This document shows positions 1 through 12,224 of a stretch of DNA of 64,000 bases, piece by piece. The stretch comes from Strongylocentrotus droebachiensis (taxonomy: Eukaryota > Echinodermata > Echinoidea > Camarodonta > Strongylocentrotidae): the NCBI GenBank assembly GCA_035222895.1, contig JAVYIG010000906.1:263001-327000 (forward strand). The letters run 5' to 3'. The translations under genes and the position numbers were made by a program. Numbering within the stretch: position 1 is the first letter of the stretch; each line of letters opens with the position of its first letter. The notes under the pieces were generated by a model. It was not told the origin of the DNA. It was given only the letters and a program-made list of their open reading frames with translations, and did no database searches.

Positions 1-67
1 AATTGGCGTGGGGTGCAGGGTGCGGAGCCCCAAGAAGCCCAGGGGTTTTGGGCAATAAATAACTATC

Positions 68-180
68 AGATGAGCATGCTTTATACCTTATTTGGTGACA
101 CTGGTAGGTCTCGAATTGGTGTGGGGTCCATGGGGAAGAGCCCCCGGAAGTTCAGGGGTTTTGGGCGATAAATTATTGTA
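68..180 (+). repeat. Satellite unit, AAGAG subfamily (exemplar)
   Basis: A 113-bp unit with GGTCTCGAATTGGTG in the middle, an AAGAGCCCCC hairpin arm and the tail GGCGATAAATTATTGTA. The last bases GTA replace the usual GTC, so the next unit begins AAGATGAGC. This form is frequent across the window and often precedes the TATGCCCTAG form. This copy carries CATGGGGAAGAG where most have CAGGGGGAAGAG; the same change is found at the matching places near 7570 and 10505, which marks those three stretches as copies of each other. Confidence 0.9.
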
Positions 181-292
181 AGATGAGCATGCTTTTATGC
201 CCTAGTTTTGACACTGGCAGGTCACGAATTGGCGTGGGGTCCAGGGGCGGAGCCCCCGGATATTCAGGGGTTTTGGGCAATAAATTACTGTC
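181..292 (+). repeat. Satellite unit, CGGAGCCCCC subfamily (exemplar)
   Basis: A 112-bp unit with TATGCCCTAGTTTTGACACT, then GGCAGGTCACGAATTGGCG, then a GGGGC-GGA-GCCCC hairpin and the tail CAATAAATTACTGTC. The CGGAGCCCCC hairpin version is the commonest one in the window and is close to the overall consensus. The GGATATTCAGG sequence after the hairpin is a local variant of GGAAGTTCAGG or GGAAATTCAGG. Confidence 0.9.
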
Positions 293-407
293 AGATGAGC
301 ATGCTCTTTATACCTTATTTGGTGACAATGGTAGGTCGCCAATTGGCGTGGGGTTCAGGGTGCGGAGCACCAAGAAGCCCAGGGTTTTTGGGCAATAAAT
401 AACAGTC
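293..407 (+). repeat. Satellite unit, TGCGGAG..AAGAAGCCC subfamily
   Basis: A 115-bp unit with GACAATGGTAGGTCGCC and a 12-bp perfect palindrome CGCCAATTGGCG at 337-348. Its GC element is rewritten: GGTGC-GGA-GCACC followed by AAGAAGCCCAGG. In much of the window the right arm reads GCCCC (one mismatch in the stem) and near 32.3-37.1 kb it reads GCTCC. This subfamily recurs several times per kilobase in many blocks and nearly always follows a unit ending TAAATTACTGTC or TAAATTATTGTC. Confidence 0.9.
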
Positions 408-746
408 AGATGAGCATGCTTTTATACCTTATTTGGCAACACTGGTAGGTCGCGAATTGGTGTGGGGTCCAGGGGGAAGAGCCCCCGGAAGTTCAGGGGT
501 TTTGGGCGATAAATTATTGTAAGATGAGCATGCTTTTATGCCCTAGTTTTGACACTGGCAGGTCACGAATTGGCGTGGGGTGCAGGGTGCGGAGCCCCAA
601 GAAGCCCAGGGGTTTTGGGCGATAAATCATTGTCAGATGAGCATGCTTTTATACCCTAGTTGTGAAACTGGCAGGTAACGAATTGGGGTTGGGTCCAGGG
701 GCGGAGCCCCCGGAAGTTCAGGGGTTTTGTGCAATAAATAACTGTC

Positions 747-858
747 AGATGAGCATGATTTCATACCTTAGTTGTGGCACTGGCAGGTCACGATTTGTCG
801 TGGGGTCCGGGGGCGAAGCCCCCAGAAGCTCTGGGGTTTTATACGTTAAATTATCGTC
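747..858 (+). repeat. Satellite unit, GGGGGCGAAGCCCCC subfamily
   Basis: A 112-bp unit with a 15-nt perfect hairpin GGGGGC-GAA-GCCCCC and a replaced tail: ATACGTTAAATTATCGTC stands where other units have GGGCAATAAATAACTGTC. The tail lacks AATAAA. The unit after it almost always starts AGATGAGCATATTTTAAACC, so the tail variant and the next unit's head travel together. That linkage suggests the original variant spanned a unit boundary. Confidence 0.88.
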
Positions 859-969
859 AGATGAGCATATTTTAAACCTTATTTGTGACACTGGGAGGTC
901 GCGAATAAGCGTGGGGTCCAGGGGGAGGAACCCCCGGAAGTTCAGGGTTTTGGGCAATAAATTACTGTC
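859..969 (+). repeat. Satellite unit, CATATTTTAAACC/GGAACCCCC form
   Basis: A 111-bp unit starting AGATGAGCATATTTTAAACC, with GGGAGGTCGCGAATAAGCG and the hairpin region GGGGGAGGAACCCCC. It lacks the CTTTTATACC and GCATGC landmarks and follows the CGAAGCCCCC subfamily. Copies recur throughout, for example near 8298, 11233, 18745, 27534 and 53614. Confidence 0.88.
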
Positions 970-3900
970 AGATGAGCGAGCTTTTATATCCTAGTTGTGA
1001 CACGGGCAGGTCACGAATTGGTGAGGGGTCCAGGGGCGGAGCCCCCGGAAGTTCAGGGGTTTTGGGCAATAAATAACTGTCAGATGAGCATGCTTTATAC
1101 CTTATTTGGTGACACTGGTAGGTCTCGAATTGGTGTGGGGTCCAGGGGGAAGAGCCCCCAGAAGTTCAGGGGTTTGGGCGATAAATAATTGTAAGATGAG
1201 CATGCTTTAATACCCTAGTTGTGACACTGGCAGGTCACGAATTGGCGTGGGGTCCAGGGGCGGAGCCCCCGGAATTTCAGGGGTTTTGGGCAATAAATAA
1301 ATGTCAGATGAGCATGCTTTTATACCTTATTTGGTGACACTGGTAGGTCGCGAATTGGCGTGGGGTCCAGAGGCGGAGCCCCCGGAAGTTCAGGGGTTTT
1401 GGGCAATAAAAAACTGTCAGATGAGCATGCTTTTATACCTTATTTGGTGACACTGGTTGGTGGCGAATTGGTGTGGGGTCCAGGGGGAAGAGCCCCCGGA
1501 AGTTCAGGGGTTTTGGGCGATAAATTATTGTCAGATGAGCATGCTTTTATACCCTAGTTGTGACACTGGCAGGTAACGAATTGGGGTTGGGTCCAGGGGC
1601 GGAGCCCCCGGAAGTTCAGGGGTTTTGTGCAATAAATAACTGTCAGATGAGCATGCTTTTATACCTTAGTTGTGGCACTGGCAGGTCACGATTTGTCGTG
1701 GGGTCCGGGGGCGAAGCCCCCAGAAGCTCTGGGGTTTTATACGTTAAATTATCGTCAGATGAGCATATTTTATACCCTAGTTGTGACACTGGCAGGTAAC
1801 GAATTGGGGTTGGGTCCAGGGGCGGAGCCCCCGGAAGTTCAGGGGTTTTGTGCAATAAATAACTGTCAGATGAGCATGCTTTTATACCTTAGTTGTGGCA
1901 CTGGCAGGTCACGATTTGTCGTGGGGTCCAGGGGCGGAGCCCCCGGAAGTTCATGGGTTTTGGGCAATAAATAACTGTCAGATGAGCATGTTTTTTATAC
2001 CTTATTTGGTGACAATGGTAGGTTGCCAATTGGCGTGGGGTCCAGGGTGCGGAGCCCCAAGAAGCCCAGGGGTTTTGGGCAATAAATAACTGTCAGATGA
2101 GCATGCTTTATACCTTATTTGGTGACACTGGTAGGTCTCGAATTGGTGTGGGGTCCAGGGGGAAGACCCCCCGGAAGTTCAGGGGTTTTGGGCGATAAAT
2201 TATTGTAAGATGAGCATGCTTTTATGCCCTAGTTTTGACACTGGCAGGTCACGAATTGGCGTGGGGTCCAGGGGCGGAGCCCCCGGAAATTCAGGGGTTT
2301 TTGGCAATAAATTACTGTCAGATGAGCATGCTTTTATATCCTAGTTGTGACACGGGCAGGTCACGAATTGGTGAGGGGTCCAGGGGCGGAGCCCCCGGAA
2401 GTTCAGGGGTTTTGGGCAATAAATAACTGTCAGATGAGCATGCTTTATACCTTATTTGGTGACACTGGTAGGTCTCGAATTGGTGTGGGGTCCAGGGGGA
2501 AGAGCCACCGGAAGTTCAGGGGTTTTGGGCAATAAATAACTGTCTGATGAGCATGCTTTTATACCTTATTTGGTGACACTGGTAGGTCGCGAATTGGTGT
2601 GGGGTCCAGGGGGAAGAGCCCCCAGAAGTTCAGGGGTTTTGGGCGATGAATTATTGTAAGATGAGCATGCTTTTATACCCTAGTTGTGACACTGGCAGGT
2701 AACGAATTGGGGTTGGGTCCAGGGGCGGAGCCCCCGGAAGTTCAGGGGTTTTGTGCAATAAATAACTGTCAGATGAGCATGATTTTATACCTTAGTTGTG
2801 GCACTGGCAGGTCACGATTTGTCGTGGGGTCCGGGGGCGAAGCCCCCAGAAGCTCTGGGGTTTTATACGTTAAATTATCGTCAGATGAGCATATTTTAAA
2901 CCTTATTCGTGACACTGGGAGGTCACGAATTGGCGTGGGGTCCAGGGGGAAGAGCCCCCGGAAGTTCAGGGGTTTTGGGCAATAAATAACTGTAAGATGA
3001 GCATGCTTTTATGCCCTAGTTTTGACACTGGCAGGTCACGAATTGGCGTGGGGTGCAGGGTGCGGAGCCCCAAGAAGCCCAGGGGTTTTGGGCAATAAAT
3101 AACTATCAGATGAGCATGCTTTATACCTTATTTGGTGACACTGGTAGGTCTCGAATTGGTGTGGGGTTCAGGGGGAAGAGCCCCCGGAAGTTCAGGGGTT
3201 TTGGGCGATAAATTATTGTAAGATGAGCATGCTTTTATGCCCTAGTTTTGACACTGGCAGGTCACGAATTGGCGTGGGGTCCAGGGGCGGAGCCCCCGGA
3301 TATTCAGGGGTTTTGGGCAATAAATTACTGTCAGATGAGCATGCTTTTTATACCTTATTTGGTGACAATGGTAGGTCGCCAATTGGCGTGGGGTCCAGGG
3401 TGCAGAGCACCAAGAAGCCCAGGGTTTTGGGCAATAAATAACTATCAGATGAGCATGCTTTATACCTCATTTGGTGACACTGGTAGGTCTCGAATTGGTG
3501 TGGGGTCCAGGGGGAAGAGCCCCCGGAAGTTCAGGGGTTTGGGGCGATAAATAATTGTAAGATGAGCATGCTTTAATGCCCTAGTTGTGACACTGGCAGG
3601 TCACGAAATGGCGTGGGGTCCAGTGGCGGAGCCTCCGGAATTTCAGGGGTTTTGGGCAATAAATAACTGTCAGATGAGCATGCTTTATACCTTATTTGGT
3701 GACACTGGTAGGTCTCAAATTGGTGTGGGGTCCAGGGGGAAGAGCCCCCGGAAGTTCAGGGGTTTTGGGCGATAAATTATTGTAAGATGAGCATGCTTTT
3801 ATGCCCTAGTTTTGACACTGGCAGGTCACGAATTGGCGTGGGGTGCAGGGTGCGGAGCCCCAAGAAGCCCAGGGGTTTTGGGCAATAAATAACTATCAGA

Positions 3901-6344
3901 TGAGCATGCTTTATACCTTTTTTGGTGACACTGGTAGGTCTCGAATTGGTGTGGGGTCCAGGGGGAAGAGCCCCCGGAAGTTCAGGGGTTTTGGACGATA
4001 AATTATTGTAAGATGAGCATGCTTTTATGCCCTAGTTTTGACACTGGCAGGTCACGAATTGGCGTGGGGTCCAGGGGCGGAGCCCCCGGATATTCAGGGG
4101 TTTTGGGCAATAAATTACTGTCAGATGAGCATGCTTTTTATACCTTATTTGGTGACAATGGTAGGTCGCCAATTGGCGTGGGGTCCAGGGTGCGGAGCAT
4201 CAAGAAGCCCAGGGTTTTTGGGCAATAAATAACAGTCAGATGAGCATGCTTTTATACCTTATTTGGCAACACTGGTAGGTCGCGAATTGGTGTGGGGTCC
4301 AGGGGGAAGAGCCCCCAGAAGTTCAGGGGTTTGGGCGATAAATAATTGTAAGATGAGCATGCTTTAATACCCTAGTTGTGACACTGGCAGGTCACGAATT
4401 GGCGTGGGGTCCAGGGGCGGAGCCCCCGGAATTTCAGGGGTTTTGGGCAATAAATAAATGTCAGATGAGCATGCTTTTATACCTTATTTGGTGACACTGG
4501 TAGGTCGCGAATTGGCGTGGGGTCCAGAGGCGGAGCCCCCGGAAGTTCAGGGGTTTTGGGCAATAAAAAACTGTCAGATGAGCATGCTTTTATACCTTAT
4601 TTGGTGACACTGGTTGGTGGCGAATTGGTGTGGGGTCCAGGGGGAAGAGCCCCCGGAAGTTCAGGGGTTTTGGGCGATAAATTATTGTCAGATGAGCATG
4701 CTTTTATACCCTAGTTGTGACACTGGCAGGTAACGAATTGGGGTTGGGTCCAGGGGCGGAGCCCCCGGAAGTTCAGGGGTTTTGTGCAATAAATAACTGT
4801 CAGATGAGCATGCTTTTATACCTTAGTTGTGGCACTGGCAGGTCACGATTTGTCGTGGGGTCCGGGGGCGAAGCCCCCAGAAGCTCTGGGGTTTTATACG
4901 TTAAATTATCGTCAGATGAGCATATTTTAAACCTTATTTGTGACACTGGGAGGTCGCGAATTGGTGTGGGGTCCAGGGGGAAGAGCCCCCGGAAGTTCAG
5001 GGGTTTTGGGCGATAAATTATTGTAAGATGAGCATGCTTTTATGCCCTAGTTTTGACACTAGCAGGTCACGAATTGGCGTGGGGTGCAGGGTGCGGAGCC
5101 CCAAGAAGCCCAGGGGTTTTGGGCAATAAATAACAGTCAGATGAGCATGCTTTTATACCTTATTTGGCAACACTGGTAGGTCGCGAATTGGTGTGGGGTC
5201 CAGGGGGAAGAGGCCCCGGAAGTTCAGGGGTTTGGGGCGATAAATAATTGTAAGATGAGCATGCTTTAATGCCCTAGTTGTGACACTGGCAGGTCACAAA
5301 TTGGCGTGGGGTCCAGGGGCGGAGCCCCCGGATATTCAGGGGTTTTGGGCAATAAATTACTGTCAGATGAGCATGCTTTTTATACCTTATTTGGTGACAA
5401 TGGTAGGTCGCCAATTGGCGTGGGGTCCAGGGTGCGGAGCACCAAGAAGCCCAGGGTTTATGGGCAATAAATAACAGTCAGATGAGCATGCTTTTATACC
5501 TTATTTGGCAACACTGGTAGGTCGCGAATTGGTGTGGGGTCCAGGGGGAAGAGCCCCCGGAAGTTCAGGGGTTTGGGGCGATAAATAATTGTAAGATGAG
5601 CATGCTTTTATATCCTAGTTGTGACACGGGCAGGTCACGAATTGGTGAGGGGTCCAGGGGCGGAGCCCCCGGAAGTTCAGGAGTTTTGGGCAATAAATAA
5701 CTGTCAGATGAGCATGCTTTATACCTTATTTGGTGACACTGGTAGGTCTCGAATTGGTGTGGGGTCCAGGGGGATGAGCCCCCGGAAGTTCAGGGGTTTT
5801 GGGCAATAAATAACTGTCAGATGAGCATGCTTTTATACCTTATTTGGTGACACTGGTAGGTCGCGAATTGTTGTGGGGTCCAGGGGGAAGAGCCCCCAGA
5901 AGTTCAGGGGTTTTGGGCGATGAATTATTGTAAGATGAGCATGCTTTTATACCCTAGTTGTGACACTGGCAGGTAACGAATTGGGGTTGGGTCCAGGGGC
6001 GGAGCCCCCGGAAGTTCAGGGGTTTTGTGCAATAAATAACTTTCAGATGAGCATGATTTAATACCTTAGTTGTGGCACTGGCAGGTCACGATTTGTCGTG
6101 GGGTCCGGGGGCGAAGCCCCCAGAAGCTCTGGGGTTTTATACGTTAAATTATCGTCAGATGAGCATATTTTAAACCTTATTTGTGACACTGGGAGGTCAC
6201 GAATTGGCGTGGGGTCCAGGGGCGGAGCCCCGGAAATTCAGGGGTTTTGGGCAATAAATTACTGTCAGATGAGCATGTTTTTATACCTTATTTGGTGACA
6301 CTGGTAGGTCGCGAATAAGCGTGGGGTCCAGGGGGAGGAACCCC

Positions 6345-9289
6345 CGGAAGTTCAGGGTTTTGGGCAATAAATTACTGTCAGATGAGCATGCTTTTATATC
6401 CTAGTTGTGACACGGGCAGGTCACGAATTGGTGAGGGGTCCAGGGGCGGAGCCCCCGGAAGTTCAGGGGTTTTGGGCAATAAATAACTGTCAGATGAGCA
6501 TGCTTTATACCTTATTTGGTGACACTGGTAGGTCTCGAATTGGTGTGGGGTCCAGGGGGAAGAGCCCCCGGAAGTTCAGGGTTTTTGGGCGATAAATTAT
6601 TGTAAGATGAGCATGCTTTTATGCCCTAGTTTTGACACTGGCAGGTCACGAATTGGCGTGGGGTGCAGGGTGCGGAGCCCCAAGAAGCCCAGGGGTTTTG
6701 GGCAATAAATAACTATCAGATGAGCATGCTTTATACCTTATTTGGTGACACTGGTAGGTCTCGAATTGGTGTGGGGTCCAGGGGGAAGAGCCCCCGGAAG
6801 TTCAGGGGTTTTGGACGATAAATTATTGTAAGATGAGCATGCTTTTATGCCCTAGTTTTGACACTGGCAGGTCACGAATTGGCGTGGGGTCCAGGGGCGG
6901 AGCCCCGGATATTCAGGGGTTTTGGGCAATAAATTACTGTCAGATTAGCATGCTTTTTATAGCTTATTTGGTGACAATGGTAGGTCGCCAATTGGCGTGG
7001 GGTCCAGGGTGCGGAGCACCAAGAAGCCCAGGGTTTTGGGGCAATAAATAACAGTCAGATGAGCATGCTTTTATACCTTATTTGGCAACACTGGTAGGTC
7101 GCGAATTGGTGTGGGGTCCAGGGGGAAGAGCCCCCGGAAGTTCAGGGGTTTGGGGCGATAAATAATTGTAAGATGAGCATGCTTTAATGCACTAGTTGTG
7201 ACACTGGCAGGTCACGAATTAGTGTGGGGTCCAGGGGCGGAGCCCCCGGAATTTCAGGGGTTTTGGGCAATAAATAACTGTCAGATGAGCATGCTTTATA
7301 CCTTATTTGGTGACACTGGTAGGTCTCGAATTGGTGTGGGGTCCAGGGGGAAGAGCCCCCGGAAGTTCAGGGGTTTTGGGCGATAAATTATTGTAAGATG
7401 AGCATGCTTTTATGCCCTAGTTTTGACACTGGCAGGTCACGAATTGGCGTGGGGTGCAGGGTGCGGAGCCCCAAGAAGCCCAGGGGTTTTGGGCAATAAA
7501 TAACTATCAGATGAGCATGCTTTATACCTTATTTGGTGACACTGGTAGGTCTCGAATTGGTGTGGGGTCCATGGGGAAGAGCCCCCGGAAGTTCAGGGGT
7601 TTTGGGCGATAAATTATTGTAAGATGAGCATGCTTTTATGCCCTAGTTTTGACACTGGCAGGTCACGAATTGGCGTGGGGTCCAGGGGCGGAGCCCCCGG
7701 ATATTCAGGGGTTTTGGGCAATAAATTACTGTCAGATGAGCATGCTCTTTATACCTTATTTGGTGACAATGGTAGGTCGCCAATTGGCGTGGGGTTCAGG
7801 GTGCGGAGCACCAAGAAGCCCAGGGTTTTTGGGCAATAAATAACAGTCAGATGAGCATGCTTTTATACCTTATTTGGCAACACTGGTAGGTCGCGAATTG
7901 GTGTGGGGTCCAGGGGGAAGAGCCCCCGGAAGTTCAGGGGTTTTGGGCGATAAATTATTGTAAGATGAGCATGCTTTTATGCCCTAGTTTTGACACTGGC
8001 AGGTCACGAATTGGCGTGGGGTGCAGGGTGCGGAGCCCCAAGAAGCCCAGGGGTTTTGGGCGATAAATCATTGTCAGATGAGCATGCTTTTATACCCTAG
8101 TTGTGAAACTGGCAGGTAACGAATTGGGGTTGGGTCCAGGGGCGGAGCCCCCGGAAGTTCAGGGGTTTTGTGCAATAAATAACTGTCAGATGAGCATGAT
8201 TTTATACCTTAGTTGTGGCACTGGCAGGTCACGATTTGTCGTGGGGTCCGGGGGCGAAGCCCCCAGAAGCTCTGGGGTTTTATACGTTAAATTATCGTCA
8301 GATGAGCATATTTTAAACCTTATTTGTGACACTGGGAGGTCGCGAATAAGCGTGGGGTCCAGGGGGAGGAACCCCCGGAAAATCAGGGTTTTGGGCAATA
8401 AATTACTGTCAGATGAGCGAGCTTTTATATCCTAGTTGTGACACGGGCAGGTCACGAATTGGTGAGGGGTCCAGGGGCGGAGCCCCCGGAAGTTCAGGGG
8501 TTTTGGGCAATAAATAACTGTCAGATGAGCATGCTTTATACCTTATTTGGTGACACTGGTAGGTCTCGAATTGGTGTGGGGTCCAGGGGGAAGAGCCCCC
8601 GGAAGTTCAGGGGTTTTGGGCGATGAATTATTGTAAGATGAGCATGCTTTTATGCCCTAGTTTTGACACTGGCAGGTCACGAATTGGCGTGGGGTGCAGG
8701 GTGCGGAGCCCCAAGAAGCCCAGGGGTTTTGGGCAATAAATAACTATCAGATGAGCATGCTTTATACCTTATTTGGTGACACTGGTAGGTCTCGAATTGG
8801 TGTGGGGTCCAGGGGGAAGAGCCCCCGGAAGTTCAGGGGTTTTGGGCGATAAATTATTGTAAGATGAGCATGCTTTTATGCCCTAGTTTTGACACTGGCA
8901 GGTCACGAATTGGCGTGGGGTCCAGGGGCGGAGCCCCCGGATATTCAGGGGTTTTGGGCAATAAATTACTGTCAGATGAGCATGCTTTTTATACCTTATT
9001 TGGTGACAATGGTAGGTCGCCAATTGGCGTGGGGTCCAGGGTGCGGAGCACCAAGAAGCCCAGGGTTTTTGGGCAATAAATAACAGTCAGATGAGCATGC
9101 TTTTATACCTTATTTGGCAACACTGGTAGGTCGCGAATTGGCGTGGGGTCCAGAGGCGGAGCCCCCGGAAGTTCAGGGGTTTTGGGCAATAAAAAAATGT
9201 CAGATGAGCATGCTTTTATACCTTATTTGGTGACACTGGTAGGTCGCGAATCGGCGTGGGGTCCAGAGGCGGAGCCCCCGGAAGTTCAG
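6345..9289 (+). repeat. 26-unit higher-order block, copy 1
   Basis: This block of about 2.93 kb is followed directly by a near-identical second copy. The offset is 2,934 bp at the left and 2,935 bp after a one-base length difference near 6903 (AGCCCCGG against AGCCCCCGG). Shared private variants include CAGATTAGCATGC (6952 and 9886) and TTTATAGCTTATT. The boundaries lie inside CCCCCGGAAGTTCAGGG, which is common to many units, as expected for unequal homologous exchange between misaligned units. Confidence 0.88.
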
Positions 9290-12224
9290 GGTTTTGGGCA
9301 ATAAATTACTGTCAGATGAGCATGCTTTTATATCCTAGTTGTGACACGGGCAGGTCACGAATTGGTGAGGGGTCCAGGGGCGGAGCCCCCGGAAGTTCAG
9401 GGGTTTTGGGCAATAAATAACTGTCAGATGAGCATGCTTTATACCTTATTTGGTGACACTGGTAGGTCTCGAATTGGTGTGGGGTCCAGGGGGAAGAGCC
9501 CCCGGAAGTTCAGGGTTTTTGGGCGATAAATTATTGTAAGATGAGCATGCTTTTATGCCCTAGTTTTGACACTGGCAGGTCACGAATTGGCGTGGGGTGC
9601 AGGGTGCGGAGCCCCAAGAAGCCCAGGGGTTTTGGGCAATAAATAACTATCAGATGAGCATGCTTTATACCTTATTTGGTGACACTGGTAGGTCTCGAAT
9701 TGGTGTGGGGTCCAGGGGGAAGAGCCCCCGGAAGTTCAGGGGTTTTGGACGATAAATTATTGTAAGATGAGCATGCTTTTATGCCCTAGTTTTGACACTG
9801 GCAGGTCACGAATTGGCGTGGGGTCCAGGGGCGGAGCCCCCGGATATTCAGGGGTTTTGGGCAATAAATTACTGTCAGATTAGCATGCTTTTTATAGCTT
9901 ATTTGGTGACAATGGTAGGTCGCCAATTGGCGTGGGGTCCAGGGTGCGGAGCACCAAGAAGCCCAGGGTTTTGGGGCAATAAATAACAGTCAGATGAGCA
10001 TGCTTTTATACCTTATTTGGCAACACTGGTAGGTCGCGAATTGGTGTGGGGTCCAGGGGGAAGAGCCCCCGGAAGTTCAGGGGTTTGGGGCGATAAATAA
10101 TTGTAAGATGAGCATGCTTTAATGCACTAGTTGTGACACTGGCAGGTCACGAATTAGTGTGGGGTCCAGGGGCGGAGCCCCCGGAATTTCAGGGGTTTTG
10201 GGCAATAAATAACTGTCAGATGAGCATGCTTTATACCTTATTTGGTGACACTGGTAGGTCTCGAATTGGTGTGGGGTCCAGGGGGAAGAGCCCCCGGAAG
10301 TTCAGGGGTTTTGGGCGATAAATTATTGTAAGATGAGCATGCTTTTATGCCCTAGTTTTGACACTGGCAGGTCACGAATTGGCGTGGGGTGCAGGGTGCG
10401 GAGCCCCAAGAAGCCCAGGGGTTTTGGGCAATAAATAACTATCAGATGAGCATGCTTTATACCTTATTTGGTGACACTGGTAGGTCTCGAATTGGTGTGG
10501 GGTCCATGGGGAAGAGCCCCCGGAAGTTCAGGGGTTTTGGGCGATAAATTATTGTAAGATGAGCATGCTTTTATGCCCTAGTTTTGACACTGGCAGGTCA
10601 CGAATTGGCGTGGGGTCCAGGGGCGGAGCCCCCGGATATTCAGGGGTTTTGGGCAATAAATTACTGTCAGATGAGCATGCTCTTTATACCTTATTTGGTG
10701 ACAATGGTAGGTCGCCAATTGGCGTGGGGTTCAGGGTGCGGAGCACCAAGAAGCCCAGGGTTTTTGGGCAATAAATAACAGTCAGATGAGCATGCTTTTA
10801 TACCTTATTTGGCAACACTGGTAGGTCGCGAATTGGTGTGGGGTCCAGGGGGAAGAGCCCCCGGAAGTTCAGGGGTTTTGGGCGATAAATTATTGTAAGA
10901 TGAGCATGCTTTTATGCCCTAGTTTTGACACTGGCAGGTCACGAATTGGCGTGGGGTGCAGGGTGCGGAGCCCCAAGAAGCCCAGGGGTTTTGGGCGATA
11001 AATCATTGTCAGATGAGCATGCTTTTATACCCTAGTTGTGAAACTGGCAGGTAACGAATTGGGGTTGGGTCCAGGGGCGGAGCCCCCGGAAGTTCAGGGG
11101 TTTTGTGCAATAAATAACTGTCAGATGAGCATGATTTTATACCTTAGTTGTGGCACTGGCAGGTCACGATTTGTCGTGGGGTCCGGGGGCGAAGCCCCCA
11201 GAAGCTCTGGGGTTTTATACGTTAAATTATCGTCAGATGAGCATATTTTAAACCTTATTTGTGACACTGGGAGGTCGCGAATAAGCGTGGGGTCCAGGGG
11301 GAGGAACCCCCGGAAGTTCAGGGTTTTGGGCAATAAATTACTGTCAGATGAGCGAGCTTTTATATCCTAGTTGTGACACGGGCAGGTCACGAATTGGTGA
11401 GGGGTCCAGGGGCGGAGCCCCCGGAAGTTCAGGGGTTTTGGGCAATAAATAACTGTCAGATGAGCATGCTTTATACCTTATTTGGTGACACTGGTAGGTC
11501 TCGAATTGGTGTGGGGTCCAGGGGGAAGAGCCCCCGGAAGTTCAGGGGTTTTGGGCGATGAATTATTGTAAGATGAGCATGCTTTTATGCCCTAGTTTTG
11601 ACACTGGCAGGTCACGAATTGGCGTGGGGTGCAGGGTGCGGAGCCCCAAGAAGCCCAGGGGTTTTGGGCAATAAATAACTATCAGATGAGCATGCTTTAT
11701 ACCTTATTTGGTGACACTGGTAGGTCTCGAATTGGTGTGGGGTCCAGGGGGAAGAGCCCCCGGAAGTTCAGGGGTTTTGGGCGATAAATTATTGTAAGAT
11801 GAGCATGCTTTTATGCCCTAGTTTTGACACTGGCAGGTCACGAATTGGCGTGGGGTCCAGGGGCGGAGCCCCCGGATATTCAGGGGTTTTGGGCAATAAA
11901 TTACTGTCAGATGAGCATGCTTTTTATACCTTATTTGGTGACAATGGTAGGTCGCCAATTGGCGTGGGGTCCAGGGTGCGGAGCACCAAGAAGCCCAGGG
12001 TTTTTGGGCAATAAATAACAGTCAGATGAGCATGCTTTTATACCTTATTTGGCAACACTGGTAGGTCGCGAATTGGCGTGGGGTCCAGAGGCGGAGCCCC
12101 CGGAAGTTCAGGGGTTTTGGGCAATAAAAAAATGTCAGATGAGCATGCTTTTATACCTTATTTGGTGACACTGGTAGGTCGCGAATCGGCGTGGGGTCCA
12201 GAGGCGGAGCCCCCGGAAGTTCAG
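9290..12224 (+). repeat. 26-unit higher-order block, copy 2
   Basis: This is the tandem partner of the preceding block at an offset of 2,935 bp. Homology runs to about 12224, where copy 1 goes on to TTACTGTCAGATGAGCATGC with ATATCC while this copy joins a unit with CATGCTTTATACC. By eye only scattered single-base changes separate the copies, so the duplication is young compared with the divergence between neighbouring units. Confidence 0.88.

Larger units (their letters stand above)
65..6344 (+). repeat. Mosaic satellite segment with 7- to 29-unit homologies
   Basis: Bases 1-1159 recur with few changes at 7442-8600 and 10377-11535. Bases 1136-1771 recur at 4293-4928 (offset 3,157 bp, 28 units). 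Bases about 2322-2947 recur at about 5596-6221 (offset 3,274 bp, 29 units). The run beginning AATTGGCGTGGGGTGCAGGG recurs at 3041 and 3831 (offset 790 bp, 7 units) and at 6651 and 7442 (791 bp). No single period covers the segment, so it reads as a patchwork of older block copies. No gene is seen in it. Confidence 0.8.

Noticed and set aside
183-398. Short open frames (60-143 codons) repeated dozens of times on both strands as candidate genes
   Set aside because: Each is a phase of the 113-bp satellite unit. The peptides recur in overlapping frames of the same bases, end at stops built into the unit (TAA in CAATAAATAAC, TAG in CCCTAG), and show no known domain, no signal peptide and no start context.
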